17,603 nt of DNA from UBA5399 sp964592125. GTDB lineage: Bacteria; Bacillota; Clostridia; Christensenellales; Christensenellaceae. The stretch spans positions 1-17,603 of the forward strand of contig CAZQBV010000061.1 in the NCBI GenBank assembly GCA_964592125.1. The letters run 5' to 3'. The position numbers and the translations under genes were made by a program. The first letter of the stretch is position 1; every line of letters begins with the position of its first letter. Below, one piece after another: positions 8,067 through 14,525 of the stretch. Below the pieces are notes generated by a model. It searched no databases and was not told the origin of the DNA. It worked only from the letters and a program-made list of their open reading frames with translations.

Positions 8067-9641
8067 TCAATTGCTTTCTTTGTACTGCTTTGGCGACATT
8101 CCCATCACTTTTTTAAAAACAGAACTGAAATAGGTGGAATGCGTAAATCCAATTTGCGAAGAAACTTCATATATCATCGCGTCGGATCGAACCAGCAGCT
8201 CGGCAGCCTTTGCTATTCTGTAGTCGTTTAAATAGTCCACAAAGGTTTTTCCCGTTTCTTTTTTCAAAATAAGGCTAATGTAATTGGAGGACAAAAACAA
8301 ATCCTCGCTGCATTTTTTCAGGTTTAAATTCACATCGGCATAGCTTTTGTCTATATAGGTTTTTATTTTTACAAACAGCTTTCCCGTTCTGGATTTTATG
8401 CTGGATAAATAGTTGTATGTGCGTGCATACATATCCTGCACCCAAAGCCTTGCATCTTCTAACGATTCAAAGCTTTCCACCTGCACCAGCGGATCGAAAA
8501 AAACCAAATCTTCACCTTCGCCATTTTGCTCCGTATGGGAAGCAACCGATTCAATTGTGTTTAGCATCTTCAGCAATAGGCGCAGCAGCATGTTTTTGCA
8601 CTTTGCGTTATCCGGCTTGGCCTGCACCAGCTGCTTAAAAAAAGAATCTATCAACGCAGAACATTCTTGTCTGTTTGCAGAAAACATTTTCTCCAACAGT
8701 TCCATCTCTATCTGCTGCGGGTATTCAAATGATTTGTCTTTAGAAGCTGCAATATCTTCATAGAAAATAATGTTTTGATCCGACAATACAAAGGCACAGT
8801 TCAAAGCATACTGCGCCTTTTCGTAAAGCGTGGCCAGCATGGGCAGTTTGCCCGAACAGGAAATCGCAAAATCCACAGGAATTTCCAAAAAATCCAGTAT
8901 TGAATCGTGTATGCGATTCACATTCTCTTCCACTTCTTTTTTGCTGCCCGGCAGCACCATGGCCAGCTCGTTTTTATATGTAAGAAAGGCAAACCCACCG
9001 CTTTGCTCGCCCAATATTTCATTGGATATGTTCAGTATGGCAAACTCTGCAAGGCTATCTGTTTTGCCATCCCCCCAAATGCCACAACTCGAAAGATATT
9101 CTCTCATCAACACAAAGAAAATGGGGGTGTCTTCCTTCCATCCCAACACTTGATACGGATTTTCCACATGGTTTGCAGGTAAAATGTCTTTTTTTAGCAA
9201 TGCATTCAAAACATTTTGCTTGGCACGGCTTTCCTCTATAAAGCTGTTCGGGGGCTGTTCCTCCATCTCTTCCACACAGGCAAGCTGCTTATTTATTATG
9301 TTTTGTACATCCTCTTTTGTAATGGGCTTTAATATATAATCATCCACACCCGCACGCAATGCACTGCGCACATATTCAAAATCGTTATACCCTGTAATAA
9401 TAACAATTCGGATATGTGGGTATTGCTTTTTTACAATGCTGGCAAACTCTAGCCCATCCATTCTGGGCATATTAATGTCCAACAAAACAACATCCGGAAC
9501 ATTCTCCAAAACCTGCGAAAGCGCTTCCACGCCATTCGCAGCCTCGGCAACCATTTCCACACCTTGTTGGTTCCAGTTCACACTGTTTTTAATTCCACGC
9601 CGAACAAGCGGTTCGTCATCCACAATTAAAATTCTGTACAT
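8067..9641 (-). CDS. YesN-type response regulator with AraC DNA-binding domain
   Basis: A 524-residue transcription regulator. It has an N-terminal receiver domain (1-120) with acidic pair Asp8-Asp9, phospho-acceptor Asp55 in LLDINMP, Thr83 and Lys105. A long middle region of no recognised motif follows, then a C-terminal AraC-type domain with two helix-turn-helix units over the last 100 residues (CSEDLFLSSNYISLILKKE and VSSQIGFTHSTYFSSVFKK). I prefer the ATG at 9641 because family members typically begin MYRILIVDDEP. A GTG at 9653 would add four residues, and neither start has an ideal ribosome binding site. It is first in the regulator-kinase-sensor unit, behind a good promoter (9701-9728). 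The likely target is the sugar transporter operon starting at 5028. Confidence 0.94.
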   Translation of the reverse strand: MYRILIVDDEPLVRRGIKNSVNWNQQGVEMVAEAANGVEALSQVLENVPDVVLLDINMPRMDGLEFASIVKKQYPHIRIVIITGYNDFEYVRSALRAGVDDYILKPITKEDVQNIINKQLACVEEMEEQPPNSFIEESRAKQNVLNALLKKDILPANHVENPYQVLGWKEDTPIFFVLMREYLSSCGIWGDGKTDSLAEFAILNISNEILGEQSGGFAFLTYKNELAMVLPGSKKEVEENVNRIHDSILDFLEIPVDFAISCSGKLPMLATLYEKAQYALNCAFVLSDQNIIFYEDIAASKDKSFEYPQQIEMELLEKMFSANRQECSALIDSFFKQLVQAKPDNAKCKNMLLRLLLKMLNTIESVASHTEQNGEGEDLVFFDPLVQVESFESLEDARLWVQDMYARTYNYLSSIKSRTGKLFVKIKTYIDKSYADVNLNLKKCSEDLFLSSNYISLILKKETGKTFVDYLNDYRIAKAAELLVRSDAMIYEVSSQIGFTHSTYFSSVFKKVMGMSPKQYKESN

Positions 9642-9659
9642 ACACCTATCCACTTAACC

Positions 9660-9678
9660 ACAAAAATTGCATTTTTGT
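9660..9678. repeat. Inverted repeat in the leader of the response-regulator gene
   Basis: Perfect 8-bp arms ACAAAAAT/ATTTTTGT surround TGC, between the predicted transcription start and the start codon of the regulator. It may be an operator or a weak leader hairpin. It is AT-only except for the outer C/G pair, so an RNA hairpin would be unstable. Confidence 0.4.
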
Positions 9679-9700
9679 TTATTTTTAGAATCAGAAACTA

Positions 9701-9728
9701 ATTATACCATGTTTTTTGCAGTTGTGAA
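9701..9728 (-). promoter_or_regulatory. Sigma-70-type promoter of the regulator-kinase-sensor unit
   Basis: On the minus strand TTCACA (9723-9728, five of six matches to TTGACA) is followed after 16 bases by a perfect TATAAT (9701-9706). Transcription would begin near 9694, about 50 bases before the regulator ATG. It is the best promoter I can see in the window. Confidence 0.65.
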
Positions 9729-9754
9729 TATAGGGTTTACGAAAGAATGGTGTG

Positions 9755-9785
9755 GAAAAACACGCTATGCTACTGCCATATGCGC
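9755..9785 (-). terminator. Probable intrinsic terminator after the ketopantoate-reductase-like gene
   Basis: On the minus strand CGCATATG pairs with CATAGCG with one bulged A, around the loop GCAGTAG, and is followed by TGTTTTT. An A-run precedes the stem. It begins about 10 bases past the stop at 9796, where a terminator is expected, but the stem is short. Confidence 0.45.
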
Positions 9786-9795
9786 TTTTTTCACA

Positions 9796-10746
9796 CTATG
9801 CACAATTGCCGGGCTTGCTATCCCAGCTTTTTGAATAGGTGCCCTCTATTGCATGAATTAAATCTACCATCAGCGAATTGCAAGGCGTGGGAATGCCATA
9901 CAGCTTGGCTTGCTCCACAATTGCTCCATTTATGGTGTCCACCTCCATCTTCACCTTTTTTTTACGGTCTTGATACATAGAGGAATAACCCTCCCCCGCA
10001 TCTATGCACACCTGCCTTACTGCGCAAAGCACTTCCTTCTCATCAAAAGATGTGCCATCCGCTTTGGCCACAGTAACCGCCTCACGTATCAATTGTTCTG
10101 CAAAATTCCAGGCGCTGGCATTTTGCACCATGTAGCCAATTGGTGTTTCCGTCAATGCAGTTATCGTATTTACCGATAAATTTACAAACAGCTTGCTCCA
10201 TATAATTCTTTGAATATCTTCGGATACAACGGTTTCTAAACCGCACTCTACAAATATTTTCTGAATACGCTGTGCGTAGCGGGAACCGCAATGTTTGCTG
10301 CCAATGGTGGTCACGCCATCGCAGGGGTGCATGCATTTTCCCGGCTCTAGGCCAATTGCATTGTGCTTGCTGGTGCCCACAACAATGTTTTCTTCCGGCA
10401 CATATTGGGCAATTGCCCTGTCATTGCCCGCTCCATTTTGCAAGGTTAGCACAATGGGGTTGCTTTTAAACAAGCTGCGGTTTTGCTCCAACGCCACCTG
10501 CGTGTAGGTGGATTTCACAAACACAATCACCAAATCCACATGCTCTGTGCAGGTTCCGGAACAATAGGCACGCAATGCTTCGTGCTTGTGCTGCTGCCCA
10601 TTTTTTTCCACAACCGTAATGCCGGCTTCATTCATTGCATCCACACACGCGGCATTGGAATCAATGAGTATCACATCGTTTTTTTTACTTAAATATGCTC
10701 CATACAGGCTGCCCATGGCTCCCGCCCCAATTACTGCTATTTTCAT
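9796..10746 (-). CDS. Ketopantoate reductase family (PanE/ApbA) oxidoreductase
   Basis: A 316-residue cytosolic NADPH-dependent reductase. The family reaction is ketopantoate to pantoate in pantothenate and CoA synthesis. The N-terminal Rossmann domain opens with GAGAMG (7-12). Residues matching the E. coli PanE active site are visible: Lys78 in VKSTYTQ, Asn104 in LQNGAGN, Lys185 in WSKLFVN, Ser256 and Asp260 in SSMYQD, and Glu268 in MEVDTING. Length is usual. AAGGAG lies upstream of the ATG with a longish 12-base spacer. No panB, panC or panD gene is adjacent, and many clostridia carry several PanE paralogues of unknown 2-oxoacid specificity, so I give the family rather than the gene name. 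It is divergent from the XRE regulator at 10984, which may control it. Confidence 0.9.
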   Translation of the reverse strand: MKIAVIGAGAMGSLYGAYLSKKNDVILIDSNAACVDAMNEAGITVVEKNGQQHKHEALRAYCSGTCTEHVDLVIVFVKSTYTQVALEQNRSLFKSNPIVLTLQNGAGNDRAIAQYVPEENIVVGTSKHNAIGLEPGKCMHPCDGVTTIGSKHCGSRYAQRIQKIFVECGLETVVSEDIQRIIWSKLFVNLSVNTITALTETPIGYMVQNASAWNFAEQLIREAVTVAKADGTSFDEKEVLCAVRQVCIDAGEGYSSMYQDRKKKVKMEVDTINGAIVEQAKLYGIPTPCNSLMVDLIHAIEGTYSKSWDSKPGNCA

Positions 10747-10983
10747 GGAAAGTATTTTCTCCTTGCTTTTTTACTGATTACTTATGCTAGTTATGATAGA
10801 ATTGTAGAAAAAAAGAGCCTGCAAAGCAAACGAAAATAGTTTATTTAAAGTAGAATAGCATGGAAATAATCTCTTTAGAATAGAATTTTCATGCGAGATT
10901 TGATATAATAATTGAGAATTAAGAAAAAGCAATTTGAAAAATCATGGGATAGTATAGTCTTACGAAACTTTTGTGGAGGATTT
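10747..10983. promoter_or_regulatory. Divergent intergenic region between reductase and XRE regulator
   Basis: An AT-rich 237-base region that must hold promoters for both directions. On the plus strand TGATATAAT (10901-10909) is a perfect extended -10 element (TGnTATAAT) with no recognisable -35. It would start transcription near 10916, about 68 bases before the XRE ATG. I could not identify a convincing promoter for the reductase on the minus strand, and I see no clear operator palindrome. Confidence 0.5.
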
Positions 10984-11703
10984 ATGTCTGAAATCAATGC
11001 ATGTATAGGAAATAACATTAGGCAGCACCGCAAGGCACGCGGGCTTACCCTGCAAGAGCTTGCCGAAAGCATACACAAAAGCCGGGCAACGGTATCCAAA
11101 TACGAAACAGGCGATATCTCTTTGGATATCAGCACACTGTACGATATTTCTTCGGTACTGGAAGTACCCATCGGCCGATTAATAGAATACAAACATGCGC
11201 TCGCGCCCTCTGCCAAACCCGCCCACAACCGAAACAACAACACGTTCTTTCGTGCCAGCAGGCTGTATTTCTACTTTTACGATGGGCGGTATGGCTGCAT
11301 AAAGGATGGTGTAATAGACATTTTGCCAGAGGCGGAAAACAACATACAGCCTGCCACCCTAACCATTAGCGTGGTTACACCAAATGGCAGAAGCAGCGAA
11401 ATTTACTACTCTGGCAAGGTAACCTATAGTGATATGTTAATCCGTTTTTCTTTTGCAAATCAATACAATGCCATTGAGGAAGACTTGCTGTATATTTTCA
11501 ACCCGCTGGAATTTAGAAACAGTACCTATGGGCTTTTATCTGGCATTTCTTCTGCCGATTTACGGCCATGCGCCTTCCGCTGTCTGGTTACGCTGTCCCC
11601 CTATCCATATACAGAGGAGCTAAAAGAACGCTTGCTGTTAACCAAAAAAGAAATACGCGACTACAAAAAGCTGAATATGCTGGTGGTAGATAATATTTTC
11701 TAA
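10984..11703 (+). CDS. XRE-family helix-turn-helix transcriptional regulator
   Basis: A 239-residue DNA-binding protein. Residues about 10-66 form a Cro/C1-type helix-turn-helix domain (NNIRQHRKARGLTLQELAES, then SRATVSKYETGDISLDISTL). The remaining 170 residues are a region I do not recognise, with aromatic and beta-rich stretches such as RLYFYFYDGRYG. It could be a ligand or partner domain. I chose the ATG at 10984 because GTGGAGGA (10973-10980) precedes it; an upstream in-frame ATG at 10912 lacks a ribosome binding site and would put a non-family tail on the HTH. It is divergent from the ketopantoate-reductase-like gene, the usual arrangement for a local repressor, so that gene and itself are the likely targets. 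Confidence 0.88.
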   Translation: MSEINACIGNNIRQHRKARGLTLQELAESIHKSRATVSKYETGDISLDISTLYDISSVLEVPIGRLIEYKHALAPSAKPAHNRNNNTFFRASRLYFYFYDGRYGCIKDGVIDILPEAENNIQPATLTISVVTPNGRSSEIYYSGKVTYSDMLIRFSFANQYNAIEEDLLYIFNPLEFRNSTYGLLSGISSADLRPCAFRCLVTLSPYPYTEELKERLLLTKKEIRDYKKLNMLVVDNIF

Positions 11704-11883
11704 AGCAATACCGCATCCCATTCATTCCAAATATAAAAAGCTGCTATTTTTTTACGCCATTTTTTTATGAAATTATCTTTCACTGCTAATTTGCATTCCA
11801 TGTCCCACGTAATACTATTTCAGTTAAATTATTTTCAAAACATATTGACAACCTGTAAATTCTATTGTATATTCTTCACAAGT

Positions 11884-11892
11884 GGTACTACC
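11884..11892. promoter_or_regulatory. Possible GntR (FadR-type) operator
   Basis: GGTACTACC is a perfect odd palindrome that fits the GGTnnnACC core known for FadR-subfamily regulators such as PdhR and LldR. It overlaps a second palindrome, TACCGGTA (11889-11896). It lies about 220 bases upstream of the GntR start, far for a simple repressor site, so autoregulation is only a suggestion. Confidence 0.3.
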
Positions 11893-12019
11893 GGTACAAC
11901 AGCAATTATCTTTAAGACTTATTTTATAAATTTTTACAAAACCAATAACTACAAACCAATAACTATATAAAATATAAATTTTTTTAAGTAAGATAGCGTT
12001 CTTTAAATATATGGCAACA

Positions 12020-12085
12020 ATTTATGCGTTGCTTAAAATATTTATTACATAGCACACAACGTTTATTTGTTTTATACGCATAAAT
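12020..12085. promoter_or_regulatory. Widely spaced 10-bp inverted pair upstream of GntR
   Basis: ATTTATGCGT (12020-12029) and its exact reverse complement ACGCATAAAT (12076-12085) are separated by 46 bases. The second copy lies just before the preferred GntR start. The core TTTATGCG is the one repeated directly in front of the other transporter operon (5113-5120 and 5125-5132). The sequence match is certain; binding is inferred. Confidence 0.4.
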
Positions 12086-12113
12086 GGGTAATCGTAAAAC
12101 ACGGGGTATGGGA

Positions 12114-12818
12114 ATGGCAGACCTAAAATTTATATCGAAAAACAACAGCGACTCCACCTATTTGCAAGTGGCAGAAGCGCTCAAGGCCTATGCGCAGGAA
12201 TACAAACTGCTGCCAGATGACAAATTGCCCCGCGAAAGAGAGCTAAGCGCAGCTTTGTCTGTTAGCAGAAATTCCGTGCGAGAAGGCCTGCGTTTGCTGG
12301 AAACACAGGGATATATCTATACAAAGTCCGGTGTTGGTTCCTTCATAAAGCGAAGCATGAGCAACGAATCCATTATGCTGCATTTTATAAAACTAAACTT
12401 TGCAGAAGTGTTGGAAATAAAGTTTATGCTGGAAGTAGCTGCCGTTACAGAATGGATGACACGTGCAACCAGTGCGCAAATAGATGAACTGGAAGAGGTT
12501 GCGTGGAAAATGAAGGTGCTGCATCAAAAAGGCATTTACCCACATGAAGAAGATACCGCATTTCACAAAATGTTAATTGGATTTCAAAACAATGAAACAC
12601 TCATAAAAATGCTGGATGAGCTAAACAGCCGTTTGGCCGAGTACTGGAAACACTTTGTGCAGGATGTAGAGCGTTTAAGCGAAACAATACCCATGCATTA
12701 CACCTTGCTACAACACATAAAAGAAAAAAACATTGTAGGCGCAAAGCGAATTTACGACAAAATATTTGCAATAGACATGGAAGTAATTAATGCAACCGTG
12801 AATAAACCCACTCTTTAG
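12114..12818 (+). CDS. GntR-family regulator, FadR subfamily with FCD domain
   Basis: A 234-residue transcription regulator. It has an N-terminal winged helix (about 12-80) with LPRERELSAALSVSRNSVREGLRLLETQGYIYTKSGVGSFI, and an all-helical C-terminal FCD ligand domain (about 92-225). FCD metal/ligand positions are partly visible: Asp147 and His151 in DTAFH, and His195 in MHYTLLQ. The His usually found near the end appears absent. I prefer the ATG at 12114, which has GGGG 7-10 bases upstream; in-frame ATGs at 12084 and 12108 have no well-placed ribosome binding site. It stands 75 bases before the transporter operon on the same strand, so it is probably the local repressor, sensing a carboxylate or sugar acid as is common in this subfamily. 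Confidence 0.9.
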   Translation: MADLKFISKNNSDSTYLQVAEALKAYAQEYKLLPDDKLPRERELSAALSVSRNSVREGLRLLETQGYIYTKSGVGSFIKRSMSNESIMLHFIKLNFAEVLEIKFMLEVAAVTEWMTRATSAQIDELEEVAWKMKVLHQKGIYPHEEDTAFHKMLIGFQNNETLIKMLDELNSRLAEYWKHFVQDVERLSETIPMHYTLLQHIKEKNIVGAKRIYDKIFAIDMEVINATVNKPTL

Positions 12819-12843
12819 TCACTTTACACTTTGTATGAATCAT

Positions 12844-12866
12844 TTTTGTTGGCTATATCAACAAAA
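12844..12866. promoter_or_regulatory. Inverted repeat in front of the binding-protein gene, likely operator
   Basis: Perfect 8-bp arms TTTTGTTG/CAACAAAA flank GCTATAT. The repeat lies 27 bases before the ATG at 12894 and overlaps a weak -10-like TATATC (12854-12859), which has TTGTAT 17 bases upstream. No T-run follows, so it is not a terminator for GntR. Position and symmetry suggest the operator of the adjacent GntR regulator. Confidence 0.5.
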
Positions 12867-12893
12867 TAAAATAAAAAAACTTGGGAGGAAAAA

Positions 12894-14258
12894 ATGAAAC
12901 GTACAATTTTATTTATCTTGGTGTGTGTAATGGCAATCACCGCTTTTGCCGGTTGTGCTGCTCCGGCAGCCGCACCCGCTTCAGAAAGCACGGCTGCAGC
13001 AGATGCTGCAACAACAGAGGCCGATGCACCAAAAGCAGACGAGGCATCATCGGGAGAACAAATTAAACTTACCTATCTTGAAACACAACCTACCGAATCC
13101 AAAACAGCACAGGTAAAGGCTATGATAGATAAGTTCATGGAAGAAAACCCCAATATTACTGTGGAATTTGTTAGCATTCCCAACGATCAGGCAACTGAAA
13201 AATTGATCAACTTGGCCGCTGCAAATCAATTGCCCGACGTTGTTGAAATGAACGATTCTTGGCTGGCGCCGCTTGCTTCTTCCGGTCATTTGGAGGATAT
13301 GCAGCCCTACTTCGACAAATGGGATCAAAAGGAAAATATTGTTCCCGCCGCTGTTGAATTGGGTGCAGTTATTGACAACAAACTTTACTACATTCCTTAT
13401 GGGCTATGGGGCTCTGCAGTTTATTACAACAAGGAATTGCTGGATTCCACAGGCATGGAGCCACCAGTAACCCAAGAAGATTTCTACAATGTTGCAAAAG
13501 CAATTACAGAAAAAAACGAGGGCAAATATGGCTTTGCATTCCGCGGCGGTATGTACGGTATGCCTCAGGCACTGGGCTGGATGCTGGGCGGTGCAGGCAC
13601 CCCCTATCTAATTGATCCCGAAACAGGAAAATCTACGCTAAACACACCAGAAGCAATTGCAGGATTGAAAAACTATTTGGCACTGTATGAAGATGGATTT
13701 GCTCCCAAAGATTCTCTAACCTGGGCTTTCCGCGAATGCGTAGAGGGCTTCACAACAGGTAGCACAGGTATGCTAATTCAGTCCAACGAGGTAGTGCAAA
13801 TTTGCAACGAAAAAATGGGCGAAGGCACCTTCGATACCACCATGTTACCCATTGGCGCTTCAGGCAAAGGCTACGATGCTGGCGGACAAACAGGATATGC
13901 CATGAGCGCAAACAGCGCAAACAAAGATGCCGCATGGGCATTGCTATCCTACCTACTGGATCCTGAAGTAAGCAAGGAATATGTTATCAGCATGGGTTTC
14001 ACACCCATCAACACAATACTTGCCGATGATCCCGCATTTTCTACTGGTCCCATCAAAGTATATCTGGATCAAATTATGAGTGATACCGTTGAGTTTGCAA
14101 AGGTTCCCTCTTATTTGCCCGAGTGGAGTGGCTTCGTTGGCGAATGGGGCGCTGGTGAAATTCAAAAAACCCTGTTGGGCGAGCAAACAGCAGAAGAATT
14201 GGCTGCAAATCTTGCAAAATATTTGGAAGATGCCGAAGCAACCTATCGCGCTGGCTAA
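12894..14258 (+). CDS. CUT1-type ABC transporter substrate-binding lipoprotein
   Basis: A 454-residue extracellular solute-binding protein of family 1 (MalE/UgpB type). It delivers a sugar or related solute to the MalF/MalG-type permeases downstream. The signal peptide is followed by Ala-Phe-Ala-Gly-Cys (Cys21) and an Ala/Thr/Glu-rich linker (about 22-58). The binding domain begins at KLTYLETQPTESK and contains FMEENPNITVEFVSIPND, DVVEMNDSWLAPLASSGHLEDM, YYIPYGLWGSAVYYNKELL and GGQTGYAMSANSANKDAAWALLSYLLDPE. All of these are typical of the family. GGGAGGAAAAA directly precedes the ATG. It is first in the operon and separated from the permeases by a 267-base structured gap. The substrate is not readable from sequence. 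Confidence 0.95.
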   Translation: MKRTILFILVCVMAITAFAGCAAPAAAPASESTAAADAATTEADAPKADEASSGEQIKLTYLETQPTESKTAQVKAMIDKFMEENPNITVEFVSIPNDQATEKLINLAAANQLPDVVEMNDSWLAPLASSGHLEDMQPYFDKWDQKENIVPAAVELGAVIDNKLYYIPYGLWGSAVYYNKELLDSTGMEPPVTQEDFYNVAKAITEKNEGKYGFAFRGGMYGMPQALGWMLGGAGTPYLIDPETGKSTLNTPEAIAGLKNYLALYEDGFAPKDSLTWAFRECVEGFTTGSTGMLIQSNEVVQICNEKMGEGTFDTTMLPIGASGKGYDAGGQTGYAMSANSANKDAAWALLSYLLDPEVSKEYVISMGFTPINTILADDPAFSTGPIKVYLDQIMSDTVEFAKVPSYLPEWSGFVGEWGAGEIQKTLLGEQTAEELAANLAKYLEDAEATYRAG

Positions 14259-14329
14259 CCCATAAGCTTGATGAAAAAAATATCTGAGGCGATACCGCAC
14301 AGAAATCGAGTCGTTGGCATCGCGAAGGA

Positions 14330-14407
14330 TTTTTGTGTGAAACAAGGACAAAAGCGCAAGAATAGCAGCGCTATTTCGAGCATTTTGGACGCAGTGTCAC
14401 GCAAAAA
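14330..14407 (+). ncRNA. Predicted long imperfect RNA fold, possible structured element
   Basis: Nested arms are visible. TTTTTGTGTG (14330-14339) pairs with CACGCAAAAA (14398-14407) with one G-U pair. CAAAAGC (14349-14355) pairs with GC-a-TTTTG (14380-14387) with one bulge. AATAGC (14361-14366) pairs with GCTATT (14370-14375) around AGC. All three are coaxially nested, which is hard to explain as chance. No T-run follows, so it is not a simple terminator. I do not recognise it as a known RNA family. Confidence 0.4.
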
Positions 14408-14469
14408 GACTAGTGATCACGACGTGCGCGGTTTGTGCGGTGTTGCCCTAAATGTCTATTAGATAACTA

Positions 14470-14506
14470 TGTGGCTGCGCACTGCACACGGTGGTGCGTA
14501 GCCACA
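14470..14506 (+). promoter_or_regulatory. Strong intercistronic hairpin ahead of the permease genes
   Basis: A 13-bp stem, TGTGGCTGCGCAC (14470-14482) with GTGCGTAGCCACA (14494-14506), has a single G-U pair and an 11-base loop. It is followed by ATAAAGGTGG, not a T-run. It ends 5 bases before the permease ribosome binding site. Hairpins in this place are known in maltose-type operons (the malE-malF REP) to stabilise the upstream mRNA and raise binding-protein yield; a similar role is inferred. Confidence 0.65.
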
Positions 14507-14525
14507 ATAAAGGTGGTAGATGGTA

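Larger units (their letters stand above)
11704..12113. promoter_or_regulatory. 410-base AT-rich intergenic region upstream of the GntR gene
   Basis: I see no convincing gene here. It contains several short signals: GGTACTACC at 11884-11892 (listed separately), a tandem pair ACAAAACCAATAACT/ACAAACCAATAACT (11936-11964), inverted GCAAC/GTTGC arms (12014-12032), and a 10-bp inverted pair around the expected GntR promoter (12020-12085, listed separately). I could not fix a -35/-10 pair, nor a terminator for the XRE gene. The T-runs near 11747-11767 follow only a very weak stem. Confidence 0.5.
14259..14525 (+). other. Structured intercistronic stretch between binding protein and permease genes
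   Basis: No convincing gene. The text looks different from the flanking AT-rich intergenic DNA: it is richer in CG dinucleotides and dense in inverted repeats. It holds a long imperfect fold at 14330-14407 and a strong hairpin at 14470-14506 (both listed separately), plus a palindrome GTGATCAC at 14413-14420. A 65-codon open frame (14268-14462) has no ribosome binding site and no recognisable product. The stretch could be an interspersed repeat inserted in the operon, or an RNA element that protects the binding-protein transcript and reduces permease expression. Confidence 0.55.

Noticed and set aside
11736..11767. T-runs after the XRE gene as an intrinsic terminator
   Set aside because: The preceding stem is only two or three base pairs plus A-T pairs, too weak to call.
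11767..11970. 67-codon open frame in the AT-rich region upstream of GntR
   Set aside because: No ribosome binding site, a low-complexity Phe/Thr/Asn/Tyr-rich product, and overlap with probable operator sequences. Not a credible gene.
14268..14462. 65-codon open frame between binding protein and permease
   Set aside because: It has no ribosome binding site and no recognisable motif, and it coincides with strong nested RNA pairing. A second frame is nearly open too, so openness here reflects base composition rather than coding.
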